DNA of 64,000 nt, taken from positions 186,001-250,000 of the forward strand of contig NZ_QAOH01000002.1 in NCBI RefSeq assembly GCF_003050785.1. Direction: 5' to 3'. How positions within the stretch are numbered: position 1 is the first letter of the stretch; each line of letters begins with the position of its first letter. Under the pieces are notes generated by a model. It was not told where the DNA came from and did not search any database. It saw nothing but the letters and a program-made list of their open reading frames with translations. A program made the translations under genes and the position numbers. Positions 52,436 through 61,901 of the stretch are shown one piece after another. The stretch is from Celeribacter persicus. Lineage in GTDB: Bacteria > Pseudomonadota > Alphaproteobacteria > Rhodobacterales > Rhodobacteraceae.

Positions 52436-52492
52436 GTCGAGCCTGTGAGAAAGGAAAAGAAACCGGGCGCGGCGACACGCCCGGCCATGGGA

Positions 52493-55105
52493 TCAGAAGG
52501 TGGTCGTCAGACCGACGCGGAAGGTCCGACCGGGCGCAGGAACGGCATTGGCATATCCGCTGCCGATATCGAGATAGTATTGGTCGGTCACATTCTCGAC
52601 GCTGAAGTCGATGCTGAATGTCTCATTCACCTCATAACTGCCGAAAAGATCGACCGTCGAATATGGAACATTGATGTATTCCACATAGTTGTAAGGTTCG
52701 CCGTTCATCCAGTAAGCCGTGTCGAAAGCGCTTTCGGTCACCTTGGTGTAACGCACGCCCAGATCCAGCTTTTCTTGCATGAAGCGCGCACCAAGCGTCA
52801 GCACATGCATGAATTCCGGGGCGCTCGGGATACCATAGGCATCATTGATGCCTCCGGAGAAGCCGGGATGGCAGCCGACGATATCGTTTCTGGAAGGCGA
52901 GAGCGGGGAGCCGCACAATTCCGCTTTGGTGTAGTGGGTCAGGCTGTACTCCGTATAGACCCGGCCCATATCGTAATTCAGCGCCAGTTCGATCCCGCGA
53001 TAGGTCAGGCTCGGCATATTGGCAAACCCCGGAAAATAGCCGTTACCGCTGATGTAGTCCGTATATTCCTTGTCGAAGTAGCTGATCTTGGCGCCAAGGA
53101 AATCCCCGCTGCGCCACAGATCACTGCCACTATAGGTCAGGCCGATTTCCCAACTGCGCAGTTTCTCCGGTCGGATTGCCGCGCCATCAGCATTCGAGTT
53201 GCGCAACAGCTCCTCGCGCGCAGTCGGCGCGCGCCAGCCGTCCGCGAAACTGGCGAAAGCCTGTGCACCCTGCCAGGGCAGAGATGCCGTCAGGGCGAAA
53301 TTATAGCTATTGCCCGAACCATCGGAATTCATCACCGAAGACGCATTTGTGCCCAAGGTCGATGACGGGTCCCTCTCCAGTTCATAGCGGTCATGACGCA
53401 CCCCGGCCTGAGCGGAGAGCCAGGGAGTAATATCCGTGTTCAGATTTGCGTACAGACCAGTTGTTTCCCGCGTCGAACCGGTCACATCGCGCGACCCATC
53501 GGAACCACCGCCACTGGCCGTTACCCTGTCCCGCATGAATTGTGCGCCGAAGGTCAGGCTGCTGCTGCGTGAAAAGAGATCGAAACGGCTGGTATTTTCC
53601 ACTCGAATCCCGGTCGTCTCCGTTTCCGAATCCTGACCGATTGCAGCCCGGTACTCGTCAATCGTGCCACGCCAGACATCCACGCTCAGATCAATCAGAA
53701 GACTGTCCTGCGGAACCCAGTTCCAATGCAACCCGTAGGTTTCCTGATCCGTCGTGCTCGGAGCGTAATAGGGCGTGTAGCGCGCAATTTCGTAATTGGT
53801 TGCCCGGAAGCTGCCATACCAGCTGTCGTATTTGCTGTATTTCAGTTCCAGCGTCTGATCGTAGCCAAGATCAATTTCCGATTTGACCAGATAGCTTTCC
53901 GTTTTACTGAATGTCCCGAAGGCCTCGCTGTCGGGATGGAAAATCGTCAGGTCGTCATACCCATACATGTACGACCCATCCGCGAAATAATACGTCCGGG
54001 GAATTTCACCATTCGAACCGGTTTCGTAATTGCCGTTTTCGCGACGAGCATACCCGAAGGTAAAGGCCAGCCGATCGTTCGGCTGCCATCCGGCCAGGAG
54101 CGAGGCGGCATAGTCGTGTCCCGGAACACCTTCCCGATAGGCCGGATCAAAAGCGGCATATGCTCTTCTGTGGGCTTCCCCGAGGCAATAATCCGGCGCC
54201 GTGTCCGTTCCGTCACAAGAATCGAACCGGCTTCCGTCACCATCGGCCTGCCCGAAGGACAGCCGGGTTCTGATCCCCCAGGCCTTGCCCTCTTTGATCA
54301 GATCATCCGCGGAATATGTTGCCATCGCGATCCGCCCACCGATGGCGCTGCCCCCGGTCATGGCGGTGGATTTGTTGACCTCGTAGCCCGCTATGAAATC
54401 GGGATCGAGATAGAATTGCGTCGAAGTCCCCCCGTAACCTTTGTAGACCGAGGAGGAGTTTTCCATTCCGTCCACGGTCAGGCTCACCCGCCCCATGCCC
54501 TGAGCGCCGCGAATGTTCGGGTCGACGGACATGGTCGAGTGGTTGTTTCCCGCAATGACCCCCGGCACGCCGTCGAGAATATCCCCGGTGCTGCTCGGAG
54601 CGACCCGTCCCAGCATTTCGCCGTCCACGGTGAATGTCGCGCCGGGCTCGGAATAGGTGGCCTCAGAGGAAAAGCCCCCGTGGACCGTGATCGGATCGAG
54701 CATGATACCATCGACGGGAAGATCGGCGCTCCCGGCCTGTCCCGTCGCGCCACCGGTGATGCTGACCGTGTTGGCATTGGTGAAGCGATAGCTCAGCCCG
54801 GTGCCGGAAAGCAGGCGGCTCAGCGCCGCGCGCGCGCTCAGAGGTCCGTTCACCGCCGGGCTTTGCAGCCCTTCTGTGATCCGGTCGTCAACGAACACCT
54901 GCAACCCGCTGATGCGCGAAAACTGTACCAGCGCGCGCGAAAGCGGCTGGGCGGGAATGGCATAGCTTTGTTGTGCGGCAACATCTTGCGCCATGGCGGG
55001 CTGGATGGCCACGGGGCCAGCCAGCGCCGTACTCAGCAACAGGATTGTCGCGATACGGCAGGTCTGCCCATGTCGCGTGCCGTCTTTCTTTCGGGGGCCT
55101 CTCAT
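52493..55105 (-). CDS. TonB-dependent heme/hemoprotein receptor with STN signalling domain
   Basis: An 870-residue outer-membrane receptor. Signal peptide to about residue 41 (QPAMAQ), STN domain about 48-95 (AQPLSRALVQFSRISGLQV), plug about 150-260 with VPGVIAGNNHSTMSVDPNIRG, then a 22-strand barrel ending in FRVGLTTTF. The heme-receptor FRAP-like box appears as WRAPTAREEL and the NPNL-like box as IRPEKLRSWEIGL, but I see no histidine between them, unlike HemR-type receptors. I prefer the ATG at 55105, which has AGGAAGGA upstream, over one 8 codons earlier. It follows fecR and precedes the heme oxygenase. Confidence 0.88.
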   Translation of the reverse strand: MRGPRKKDGTRHGQTCRIATILLLSTALAGPVAIQPAMAQDVAAQQSYAIPAQPLSRALVQFSRISGLQVFVDDRITEGLQSPAVNGPLSARAALSRLLSGTGLSYRFTNANTVSITGGATGQAGSADLPVDGIMLDPITVHGGFSSEATYSEPGATFTVDGEMLGRVAPSSTGDILDGVPGVIAGNNHSTMSVDPNIRGAQGMGRVSLTVDGMENSSSVYKGYGGTSTQFYLDPDFIAGYEVNKSTAMTGGSAIGGRIAMATYSADDLIKEGKAWGIRTRLSFGQADGDGSRFDSCDGTDTAPDYCLGEAHRRAYAAFDPAYREGVPGHDYAASLLAGWQPNDRLAFTFGYARRENGNYETGSNGEIPRTYYFADGSYMYGYDDLTIFHPDSEAFGTFSKTESYLVKSEIDLGYDQTLELKYSKYDSWYGSFRATNYEIARYTPYYAPSTTDQETYGLHWNWVPQDSLLIDLSVDVWRGTIDEYRAAIGQDSETETTGIRVENTSRFDLFSRSSSLTFGAQFMRDRVTASGGGSDGSRDVTGSTRETTGLYANLNTDITPWLSAQAGVRHDRYELERDPSSTLGTNASSVMNSDGSGNSYNFALTASLPWQGAQAFASFADGWRAPTAREELLRNSNADGAAIRPEKLRSWEIGLTYSGSDLWRSGDFLGAKISYFDKEYTDYISGNGYFPGFANMPSLTYRGIELALNYDMGRVYTEYSLTHYTKAELCGSPLSPSRNDIVGCHPGFSGGINDAYGIPSAPEFMHVLTLGARFMQEKLDLGVRYTKVTESAFDTAYWMNGEPYNYVEYINVPYSTVDLFGSYEVNETFSIDFSVENVTDQYYLDIGSGYANAVPAPGRTFRVGLTTTF

Positions 55106-55214
55106 CCGATGGTCCTTCCTCGTTTTCATTCTGTCCCACGAGGCGCTTCACGCGCCTTCACAAGGTCTGACCCGCGAGAAAAGAAAGGTAATTAATAATT
55201 TCTTATATTTTTTA

Positions 55215-56147
55215 TCAGCTATAGAGAACAGAGAGGCCGGCCGGCAGGTCGACCCGCTTCAGTCCCAATGTTTCGGTGATGGTCTCAAGCGCCGCTTCCG
55301 GCGCTTTGGCATTGAACACGGCGGTGACGGGAATCTCTGCAGTCGCCGCGTTCCACACAGAAATCTTCCCGCCGCGATAACGCGCGATCTGATCGAGCAC
55401 GTCGCGCAAAGGCGTGGCACGGAAGACCAGCCTGCCCTGTCGCCACGCACCGATGTCGGCGCTTTCGACTTCCGCAGCCGGATAGAGCCGCTCTGCATCG
55501 AACCTCGCCTGCCAGCCCTGCTCCAGTCGGATCTCCCCCCGCCGATAAACACGCACGGACACCGCATGTTCGGCCACGGCGACCTGCCCCCCGCCTGTCC
55601 CGATGTTCACGTTGAAAGCGGTGCCGAGCGCGGTGATCTGCACCCCCGACGCCTCGACGACAAAGGGCCGTTCCCTCTCCCCGGCCACGGTGAAATAGGC
55701 CTCGCCCGCCAACAGGTGTACGCGGCGGGATTCCTCGCCGAAGTCCACCCCTAGCGCCGAACGTCCACCGAGATTGACACGCGATCCGTCCGCCAGAGTG
55801 ATGTCGCGCATTTCTCCGGCAGTGGTTTTGTAATCGGCACCGAATTCCGGTCGCGTGACATGCCGGCCCGCCGCCCCGGCCATCCCTGCCCCGACAAGCA
55901 CCCCCAGAGCGTTGCGCCGCGTGATCCGCCTGTCACGCTGCCGGAGCGCGGCAATCTCCGTGCTGACCGGATCGAAACTGTCCCACAGGGCTTCGGCCTC
56001 CGCCCAGGCCGCACGATGCTGCGGCCCCTGCCCGAGCCAATGCGCGAAGGCGGCACGATCCGTTGCGTTGCAATGTTCGTCGCCCAAACGGACAAGCCAT
56101 TCCAACGCCTCGCGCAACAAGGGATTTTCACTGGTTTCCTGTGTCAT
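55215..56147 (-). CDS. FecR-family anti-sigma regulator
   Basis: A 310-residue transmembrane regulator. The N-terminal cytoplasmic part has EALEWLVRLGDEHCNATDRAAFAHWLGQGPQHRAAW (the usual FecR cytoplasmic domain), the membrane segment is about 80-95 (RNALGVLVGAGMAGAAG), and the periplasmic FecR domain begins EMRDITLADGSRVNLGGRS. The C-terminal STN-like half contacts the receptor. It should control the FecI-type sigma factor in response to the receptor at 52493-55105. It follows fecI by 81 bases. Confidence 0.9.
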   Translation of the reverse strand: MTQETSENPLLREALEWLVRLGDEHCNATDRAAFAHWLGQGPQHRAAWAEAEALWDSFDPVSTEIAALRQRDRRITRRNALGVLVGAGMAGAAGRHVTRPEFGADYKTTAGEMRDITLADGSRVNLGGRSALGVDFGEESRRVHLLAGEAYFTVAGERERPFVVEASGVQITALGTAFNVNIGTGGGQVAVAEHAVSVRVYRRGEIRLEQGWQARFDAERLYPAAEVESADIGAWRQGRLVFRATPLRDVLDQIARYRGGKISVWNAATAEIPVTAVFNAKAPEAALETITETLGLKRVDLPAGLSVLYS

Positions 56148-56228
56148 GGTGTTTCAGGCGTATGGTCTCTACCGATACAGACACGCCAGATTTCAGACCT
56201 CATTAAAAGTTTTCCACATTTCGCAAAA

Positions 56229-56738
56229 TCATTTCATCGCCCGGCGCAGGTCTGCCAGCGCGTTGACGATCTGCACCATCACGGTGTTTCGGGAAATCTC
56301 CAGCTTTGCGGCGATCTGGTCATAGGTCAGACCTTCGAAACGGTGCAGGATGAATATCTGTCGCCGCCGGGGAGGCAGGGCGATGATCGCTTTCAGGATG
56401 TCGTGAAGCGTTTGTCGCGAGATCAGGGCGATTTCGGGGCTGGGATGGTCGTCTCCGATCGCCTCGATCACATCCCGCTCAAACGCGATTTCAATACCCT
56501 GGCGTTGGTGACGCAAATGGTTCAGCGCCAGATTGCGCGCGATCCGCGTCAGATAAGCTTCATATGAGGCGATCCCCCCGCCCGACCTCGCGCCCGTTTC
56601 GCTGGCCAACAGGCGCAGGAAAGTATCCTGCACCAGTTCGTCGGCCGTGGCATGGTTCCCCGTCAAACGCATGATCAGACGCCACAAGCGTCCTCGCTCG
56701 GCGACATAGATCTTGTCGAGATGAGAGGTTGTCACCAT
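56229..56738 (-). CDS. FecI-type ECF sigma factor
   Basis: A 169-residue ECF sigma factor. Region 2 is ERGRLWRLIMRLTGNHATADELVQDTFLRLL and region 4 is LPPRRRQIFILHRFEGLTYDQIAAKLEISRNTVMVQIVNAL. The chosen ATG at 56738 (MVTTSHL) fits the family; an upstream frame to 56879 has no family character. A 238-base gap before it should hold its promoter. With FecR and the receptor it makes a trans-envelope heme-responsive switch. Confidence 0.9.
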   Translation of the reverse strand: MVTTSHLDKIYVAERGRLWRLIMRLTGNHATADELVQDTFLRLLASETGARSGGGIASYEAYLTRIARNLALNHLRHQRQGIEIAFERDVIEAIGDDHPSPEIALISRQTLHDILKAIIALPPRRRQIFILHRFEGLTYDQIAAKLEISRNTVMVQIVNALADLRRAMK

Positions 56739-56976
56739 CGGTCCGAAAGCCAAAAGGGGAAAGAGATCGGGCTGTCGGAGAAAGATGGCTGCCAAGGCCC
56801 CTAGTGCATGTGACCTGCGATAGCAAGATTCTTGTGATGGCTCGCGTGATATGTGGTCTTGGCTGAGGTGCCATTGCAACGTCTGAAAATCTGCGCAAAT
56901 GCGAGATCAACACAATTTCGCTGCACCGATCAACAGACCGGCGCAGCGATCATTTTGATAGCCAGGGCAGACTCTA

Positions 56977-57423
56977 TCAAAACTCGCGTTTACGGCTCTG
57001 AATCTCGCCTTCGGGCCGCACATCGTCATCCGGCGCCGCAGCAAAACCATGTGCAGGCATAAGGATTCCGAGGTGGCGATAGGGAATATCCGAAAGGACG
57101 GTAAAACGCAGTTGATCACCCTTGTCGAGCATGTAGGCGTCGCCCGGCTCGGCAATGAATTTGCCACTGACCCAATCGCCCATACTGTAAGAAGACCAGT
57201 ATTCCACCTGAATCTTACCCTTCAGGGCGATATGGAGGCCTGTCGCCCAGACGCCATAGCGCGGGGTGACGGATCCGGCCGCGTAGTCTTCGACCAGCAC
57301 ATGACAGGCCGGATCCCACAGCTTGCGCTTGATCGCGAGATCAATACCGAAACCAGCCGAAGGCTGCATCAGCTTGCTCATTTCGTCTTCGTCGACCTCA
57401 AAGACGCTTCTCATCAACTTCAT
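56977..57423 (-). CDS. cupin-like protein of unknown function
   Basis: A 148-residue soluble protein with a beta-rich cupin-like core: DPACHVLVEDYAAGSVTPRYGVWATGLHIALKGKIQVEYW, then GDWVSGKFIAEPGDAYMLDKGDQLRFTVLSD. The metal-binding histidine/glutamate pattern of classic cupins is incomplete. GGAG lies 8 bases before the start. It lies alone between the fecI promoter region and an unidentified gap. The substrate is unknown. Confidence 0.6.
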   Translation of the reverse strand: MKLMRSVFEVDEDEMSKLMQPSAGFGIDLAIKRKLWDPACHVLVEDYAAGSVTPRYGVWATGLHIALKGKIQVEYWSSYSMGDWVSGKFIAEPGDAYMLDKGDQLRFTVLSDIPYRHLGILMPAHGFAAAPDDDVRPEGEIQSRKREF

Positions 57424-57873
57424 GGAATGGACTCCTTTTCATTCATTTCGTTTGGGGAGCAGGCACAGACCTCGACGTGGAAAAGCATCCGGATCGACCG
57501 CGACCCGGTCAGAAGAGTTTCCTGTCAAAGCCCTTAACCCATCGAAAATGCGTGGTTTTCGCGACTTAAGAACCAAGCGTATCGCTTCAGCCTTTCGATG
57601 CTGTGTCCCTTGAGATCACTATAACGAGGGGCGGCCAATCCGACGTTTGATGAATCGGGAAACCAGCTTTACGACCACCGTTCACATGCACGCCTGACAA
57701 GGGCTTGTATCGTTCGGACTCTCTCCATAACGCATACGTTGCACCAATCATCTCAAGCGAAATTCCTGCATGTCGACAGACATACAAAAGGACCGGAACC
57801 GATTTGCCGGCTCCGATCCCATCATGTTGGCAGCGTTTCAGACGTGGTCGTCTTGTTCCCGCTCAGAGAACCG
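57424..57873. other. 450-bp gap with no recognised gene
   Basis: The region between the cupin-like gene and the MalY-type gene (both minus strand). Short frames exist (for example 57587-57787 minus) but none shows a family or a good ribosome site, so I do not call a gene. A promoter for the cupin-like gene is expected at its left edge. Fragments such as a minus-strand reading ending in SIERLKRYAWFLS might be decayed coding sequence. Confidence 0.5.
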
Positions 57874-59058
57874 TCAGCCCCCTGCTGTTTCGAGGCAAGC
57901 CGCACGCAGGCGTGTAAGCATCTCGCCCAGAATGTCGGGAGCGGTCGAAAAATTCAGACGTATCCACCCTTCGTAGCCTTTGGCAAAGCCCTCTCCCTCA
58001 CTGAAGCCCACTCGCGCAGTGTCGAGAAAATGCGCTGAGGCAGGTCGGTCGAGCCCAAGCCCACGGCAATCTATGAAAGCCAGATACGTGGATTCAGGCA
58101 GGTGCAACGACAGGCCGGGCATCGCGGCAACGGCTTCGGCCACCGTTTTCCGGGCGGTTCCGAGATAGCTCATCGTGGTGTCGAACCATTCATCTCCATC
58201 GGTCCAAGCGGCCGTGCTGGCGTCGATCGCCGTGATGGCGGGCTTGCCCATGAGCGCCTTGGGAATGGTTTTCTCGAAACGGTCACGCAGGGCCGGAGCC
58301 CCGAAATGCATCAGTGCGAGACGCAAGGCCGGGGTCGTGAAGGATTTCGTCGCCGAAGTTGCCGTGACGGTCCGTGCCGCAGCCCCCGACGACAGGGTGG
58401 CAAGCGGGATATGCCGAAAGCCCGGATAGACAATATCGGCATGAATCTCGTCGACGAAAACGATGAGATCGTGCTTCTCCGCAAGTTCGGCAACGGCGGA
58501 CAATTCCTCGACCGTCATCACCCGACCTGTCGGATTGTGCGGGTTGCACAAAAGGATCATCCGGGTGCTGTCGTCAATCGCGGCCTCCATCGCCTCGAAA
58601 TCGAACCGAAACCCTTCGGGAGTCTCACTCATGGGACAGTCGATCAGCCTGCGGCGGCTGTCCGTGATGCAGGAGCGAAAAGGCGGGTAGCACGGGGTCG
58701 GCAGAAGGATTCCGTCCCCCTCCTCCGAAAAGCTCAACAGGGCTGCGACACAGGCCTGCATGACATCGGTCGCCACCACCACATCCGCAGGATCGACCTC
58801 CCAGCCATGACGGCGCGCGGCCCACCCGACCCAGGCCTCCGCGGCGATCCGTTCCGCCGGGATCGCATGACGTCTGGGATAGCCGTAATCGCGCTGACGC
58901 ACAGTTGCCTCGATGGCCTCCTGAACCACATCGGCGGCTTTCAGGTCCATATCCGCGATCCACGCGGGCACCACCGTGTCCGGAAAGCGTTTCCACTTGG
59001 AATTGCGGCGCGAACGCAGGAATTCGGCATCGAGAAAGAGATCGTCTTGCAGGTTCAT
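57874..59058 (-). CDS. MalY/PatB-type PLP-dependent C-S lyase / aminotransferase
   Basis: A 394-residue fold-type I PLP enzyme of the MalY/PatB branch of class I/II aminotransferases. The PLP lysine is Lys238 in TATSATKSFTTPALRL, the aspartate in FVDEIHADIV (203-210), CNPHNPTGR (171-179) binds the substrate phosphate/cofactor, and RLNFS near 372 carries the carboxylate-binding arginine. Members are cystathionine beta-lyases or C-S lyases. It follows the truncated binding-protein gene by 67 bases on the same strand, so it may once have been coupled with a peptide or sulfur-compound importer. Confidence 0.85.
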   Translation of the reverse strand: MNLQDDLFLDAEFLRSRRNSKWKRFPDTVVPAWIADMDLKAADVVQEAIEATVRQRDYGYPRRHAIPAERIAAEAWVGWAARRHGWEVDPADVVVATDVMQACVAALLSFSEEGDGILLPTPCYPPFRSCITDSRRRLIDCPMSETPEGFRFDFEAMEAAIDDSTRMILLCNPHNPTGRVMTVEELSAVAELAEKHDLIVFVDEIHADIVYPGFRHIPLATLSSGAAARTVTATSATKSFTTPALRLALMHFGAPALRDRFEKTIPKALMGKPAITAIDASTAAWTDGDEWFDTTMSYLGTARKTVAEAVAAMPGLSLHLPESTYLAFIDCRGLGLDRPASAHFLDTARVGFSEGEGFAKGYEGWIRLNFSTAPDILGEMLTRLRAACLETAGG

Positions 59059-59125
59059 CGGGAAGCTTCCGGAAATAGGGAATGAAAATACAGGGGGCCG
59101 CGCCCGGCAGCCCCCGGAACAACCG

Positions 59126-59840
59126 TCACTCAGCCGGTTTCATGTCGAACGCACGGAGCCAGTCGTCCGGACGCGCTTTCCAGTCGACCCCCTTGCGCAC
59201 CGCATAAGTCGTCGGCTGGGAGTAGAGCCACAGCATCGGCGCGTAATCCCGCATATGCACGGTGATTTCCTTGACCAGCGCGGCTTTCTCTTCCTCGGTT
59301 TCCGCGGCGAGATAGGCTTCGTAGAGCTTGTCGTAGTCCGGGTCCTTGGCCTGGTTGGAGGCCCCGGCGGAGCGGAAATAGATCAGGAAACCACGCGCCG
59401 ACATGTCATAGGCGGCATAGCCCAGAAAGCGCATCGGCCCGGCTGTCTCGGCATTGTTGCCAAGTTGGATCAGCGTCTGAATCGGCATCTGTTCGATCTC
59501 GACCTTGATCCCGACCTGACCGAGCTGCGCCGCCACGACCTGAGCGATCTGATCGCCGGCGACATAGGCACCCGTCGGAACCTGAAGGGTGGTGGAGAAC
59601 CCATCGGGATAGCCCGCTTCCGCCAACAGCTCTTTCGCCTTTTCCGGGTCGTAGGGATAAGGGTCCAGATCCGGGTTGTAGCCGGTATAGATCGGGCTGA
59701 AGACCTGCCCGTTCAACACAGAGCCATAGCCGCGCAGCAGGGCCTTGACGATGACCTCCTTGTCGACCGCATAGTTCATGGCCTGACGCACAAGCTTGTT
59801 GTCGATGCCTGGTGTGGTGGTGTTGAACCACAGGAACACA
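59126..59840 (-). pseudogene. truncated ABC substrate-binding protein, family 5 (C-terminal part only)
   Basis: From about residue FLWFNTTTPGIDNKLVRQAMNYAVDK to the stop, about 235 codons match the C-lobe of dipeptide-type binding proteins (KAKELLAEAGYPDG, LRAFDMKPAE at the end). The usual N-terminal 280 residues and signal peptide are absent; upstream in frame the reading becomes the antisense of the fatty-acid gene. The break lies near 59826-59850, where the ribosome site and ATG of the next gene begin. It is a deletion or recombination relic and unlikely to be exported. Confidence 0.8.
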
Positions 59841-59849
59841 GGACATAAC

Positions 59850-61868
59850 ATGCAACGCAGCGACAGTGCCGTTTCGGACGGGATTTTCGAAATCGTCATC
59901 GACAATCCCCCCGTCAACGCCGGAACGCAGGCGGTTCGCGCCTTCGTACTTGAGGCCTTGCAAGACGCGGCAAAGAGCGCGGCACAGGCGGTGGTGATCC
60001 GTGGGAAAGGCGGTAATTTCGTTGCAGGCTCGGACCTGCGGGAATTTTCCGGTCCTCTCGCCGCCCCGCAATGGCCCGAGGTCTTCACAGCCATTGCCAA
60101 CCTGCCCATGCCGGTGATTGCCACCATCGAAGGCGCCGCCTTTGGCGGTGGTTATGAGCTTGCACTGGCCTGCGATGGCCGGATCGCAAGCCCGGACGCC
60201 ATACTGGGACTGCCGGAAGTGGCTCTGGGCATCGTGCCCGGCGCTGGGGGCACCCAGCGCCTGCCCCGCCTGACAGGACGCTCTGAGGCGATCCGGCTGA
60301 TCTGTGGCGCGGTCCGGGTTCCGGCCGAGGAAGCGCTCAGACTCGGGATGATCGACCGGCTGGCTTCGGAAGACCTGCTGTCAGAGGCAAAAGATTTCGC
60401 CCTGTCCCTGCCCGGCAAGCAACCGCTCGATGCAAAGCCCGTTCCCGAGGAGCCAGATCAACAGATTGAAGAGGCCGCAGCGCTTGCATTGAAGAAAGCG
60501 CGCAGCAACCGTGTGGTTCGGGAGGCGATTGCACTGATCCGCAGCGCCGGTCAGGGCGATGTTACGGAAAACCTCGCCCGGGAACGCGAGGTTTTCCAGA
60601 CCCTGCGCACCGGCGACGAAGCCGCAGCGCTGCGCTATCAGTTTTTCGCCGAACGCACCGCCGCCAAAAGCCTGCCCAAAGCCAGCCGGGCCGCGCGCCT
60701 GTCCCGCGTCGGTGTCCTAGGCGCGGGAACGATGGGGGCGGGGCTAACCGCAAGCTTGCTGGCGGCAGGGAAATCCGTGACGCTGGTCGATATTGCAGAA
60801 ACCGCACTGGAAAAAGGGCGCGAAACGGCAGTTTCCGCGCTCAATCGTCTTCTGGCCCCCGATGACATGGCCGAAGCGATGGCCCAGCTCCGAACCAGTT
60901 CAGAACTCGGCGCGCTCTCCGAGTGCGAAATGGTTATCGAGGCCGTGATCGAAGATGCCGGGGTGAAAACAGCCGTGCTTCAGCAGCTTGGCACGGCCCT
61001 GTCCCCCTCTGCGGTTCTGGCGTCCAACACCTCCTATCTCGACATCGCAACCCTCGCCAAGGCAAGCGGTCGCCCGGACCGCTTCCTCGGGTTGCATTTC
61101 TTTGCGCCCGTCCCTCAGATGGCGTTGGTCGAAATCGTGCCGCTCCCCGAAACCCTACCGGAGGTATGCGCAACAGCTGCCCGGCTGGTACGAGATATGG
61201 GCAAGATCGCCGTCAAGGCCGGTCCTTGCGAAGGGTTTCTCGGCAACCGGATTTATGCCGCCTATCGCGCCCAATGCGAATTTTTGGTCGATGAGGGGGC
61301 GATGCCATGGGACGTCGATGCAGTGCTCCGGGCTCAAGGGTTTCGCATGGGTGTGTTTCAGGTCGGCGACCTGTCCGGGCTCGACATCGGCTGGGCGTTG
61401 CGCCGCAAGCGCGATGCGACCCGCGATCCGGCGGAGCGCTATGTCGATATGCCCGACACGCTCTATGACATGGGCCGGCTCGGGCGCAAGACCGATGCCG
61501 GATGGTATCTCTACAACGCGGACAATCCGCACGGCGCGCCCGATCCCGAAATCGAGGCTCTGATCCGCGCGCGGCGTCGCGCCGGACAGAGCGTCCCTGA
61601 TGCTGAGACGATCCGACGTCGCGCGATGGGGGCGATCCTGAACGAAGCCGCGCTGGCCTTTGCCGATGGCACCGCGAGTGCCGCCTCCGATATCGACGTG
61701 GTTCTGGTCAACGGCTACGGCTTTGCCCGCGACAAAGGCGGTCCGCTCTGGCAGGCCGCCCGTCTTTGCGCGACCGAACGCATGGCGATGATCGACGCGG
61801 TTGCCGTGGCCAACGGCCCCACCTTCCGACGCGGCCCGGTCGAAGATTTGATCGCCGCCCTCCATTGA
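59850..61868 (+). CDS. bifunctional enoyl-CoA hydratase / 3-hydroxyacyl-CoA dehydrogenase
   Basis: A 672-residue FadB-like fusion. The N-terminal crotonase half has VVIRGKGGNFVAGSDLREF and IEGAAFGGGYELALACDGRIA with the oxyanion-hole glycines, and PGAGGTQRLPRLTGR. The dehydrogenase half begins RVGVLGAGTMGAGLTASLLAAG, then SNTSYLDIATLA and FLGLHFFAPVPQMALVEIVP, with the C-terminal domain GPCEGFLGNRIYAAYR. It catalyses two steps of beta-oxidation. AGGA precedes the ATG at 59850, which is right at the deletion joint with the binding-protein relic. The 256-residue hydratase gene follows. Confidence 0.92.
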   Translation: MQRSDSAVSDGIFEIVIDNPPVNAGTQAVRAFVLEALQDAAKSAAQAVVIRGKGGNFVAGSDLREFSGPLAAPQWPEVFTAIANLPMPVIATIEGAAFGGGYELALACDGRIASPDAILGLPEVALGIVPGAGGTQRLPRLTGRSEAIRLICGAVRVPAEEALRLGMIDRLASEDLLSEAKDFALSLPGKQPLDAKPVPEEPDQQIEEAAALALKKARSNRVVREAIALIRSAGQGDVTENLAREREVFQTLRTGDEAAALRYQFFAERTAAKSLPKASRAARLSRVGVLGAGTMGAGLTASLLAAGKSVTLVDIAETALEKGRETAVSALNRLLAPDDMAEAMAQLRTSSELGALSECEMVIEAVIEDAGVKTAVLQQLGTALSPSAVLASNTSYLDIATLAKASGRPDRFLGLHFFAPVPQMALVEIVPLPETLPEVCATAARLVRDMGKIAVKAGPCEGFLGNRIYAAYRAQCEFLVDEGAMPWDVDAVLRAQGFRMGVFQVGDLSGLDIGWALRRKRDATRDPAERYVDMPDTLYDMGRLGRKTDAGWYLYNADNPHGAPDPEIEALIRARRRAGQSVPDAETIRRRAMGAILNEAALAFADGTASAASDIDVVLVNGYGFARDKGGPLWQAARLCATERMAMIDAVAVANGPTFRRGPVEDLIAALH

Positions 61869-61901
61869 CCCTGCCTTTCGCTTTCATCAAGGAACAGCCA
61901 G

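Noticed and set aside
59126-60127. A 333-codon binding protein with an unusual N-terminus
   Set aside because: The first 97 codons are the antisense of the enoyl-CoA hydratase gene; only the rest is real, so I called a truncated pseudogene instead.
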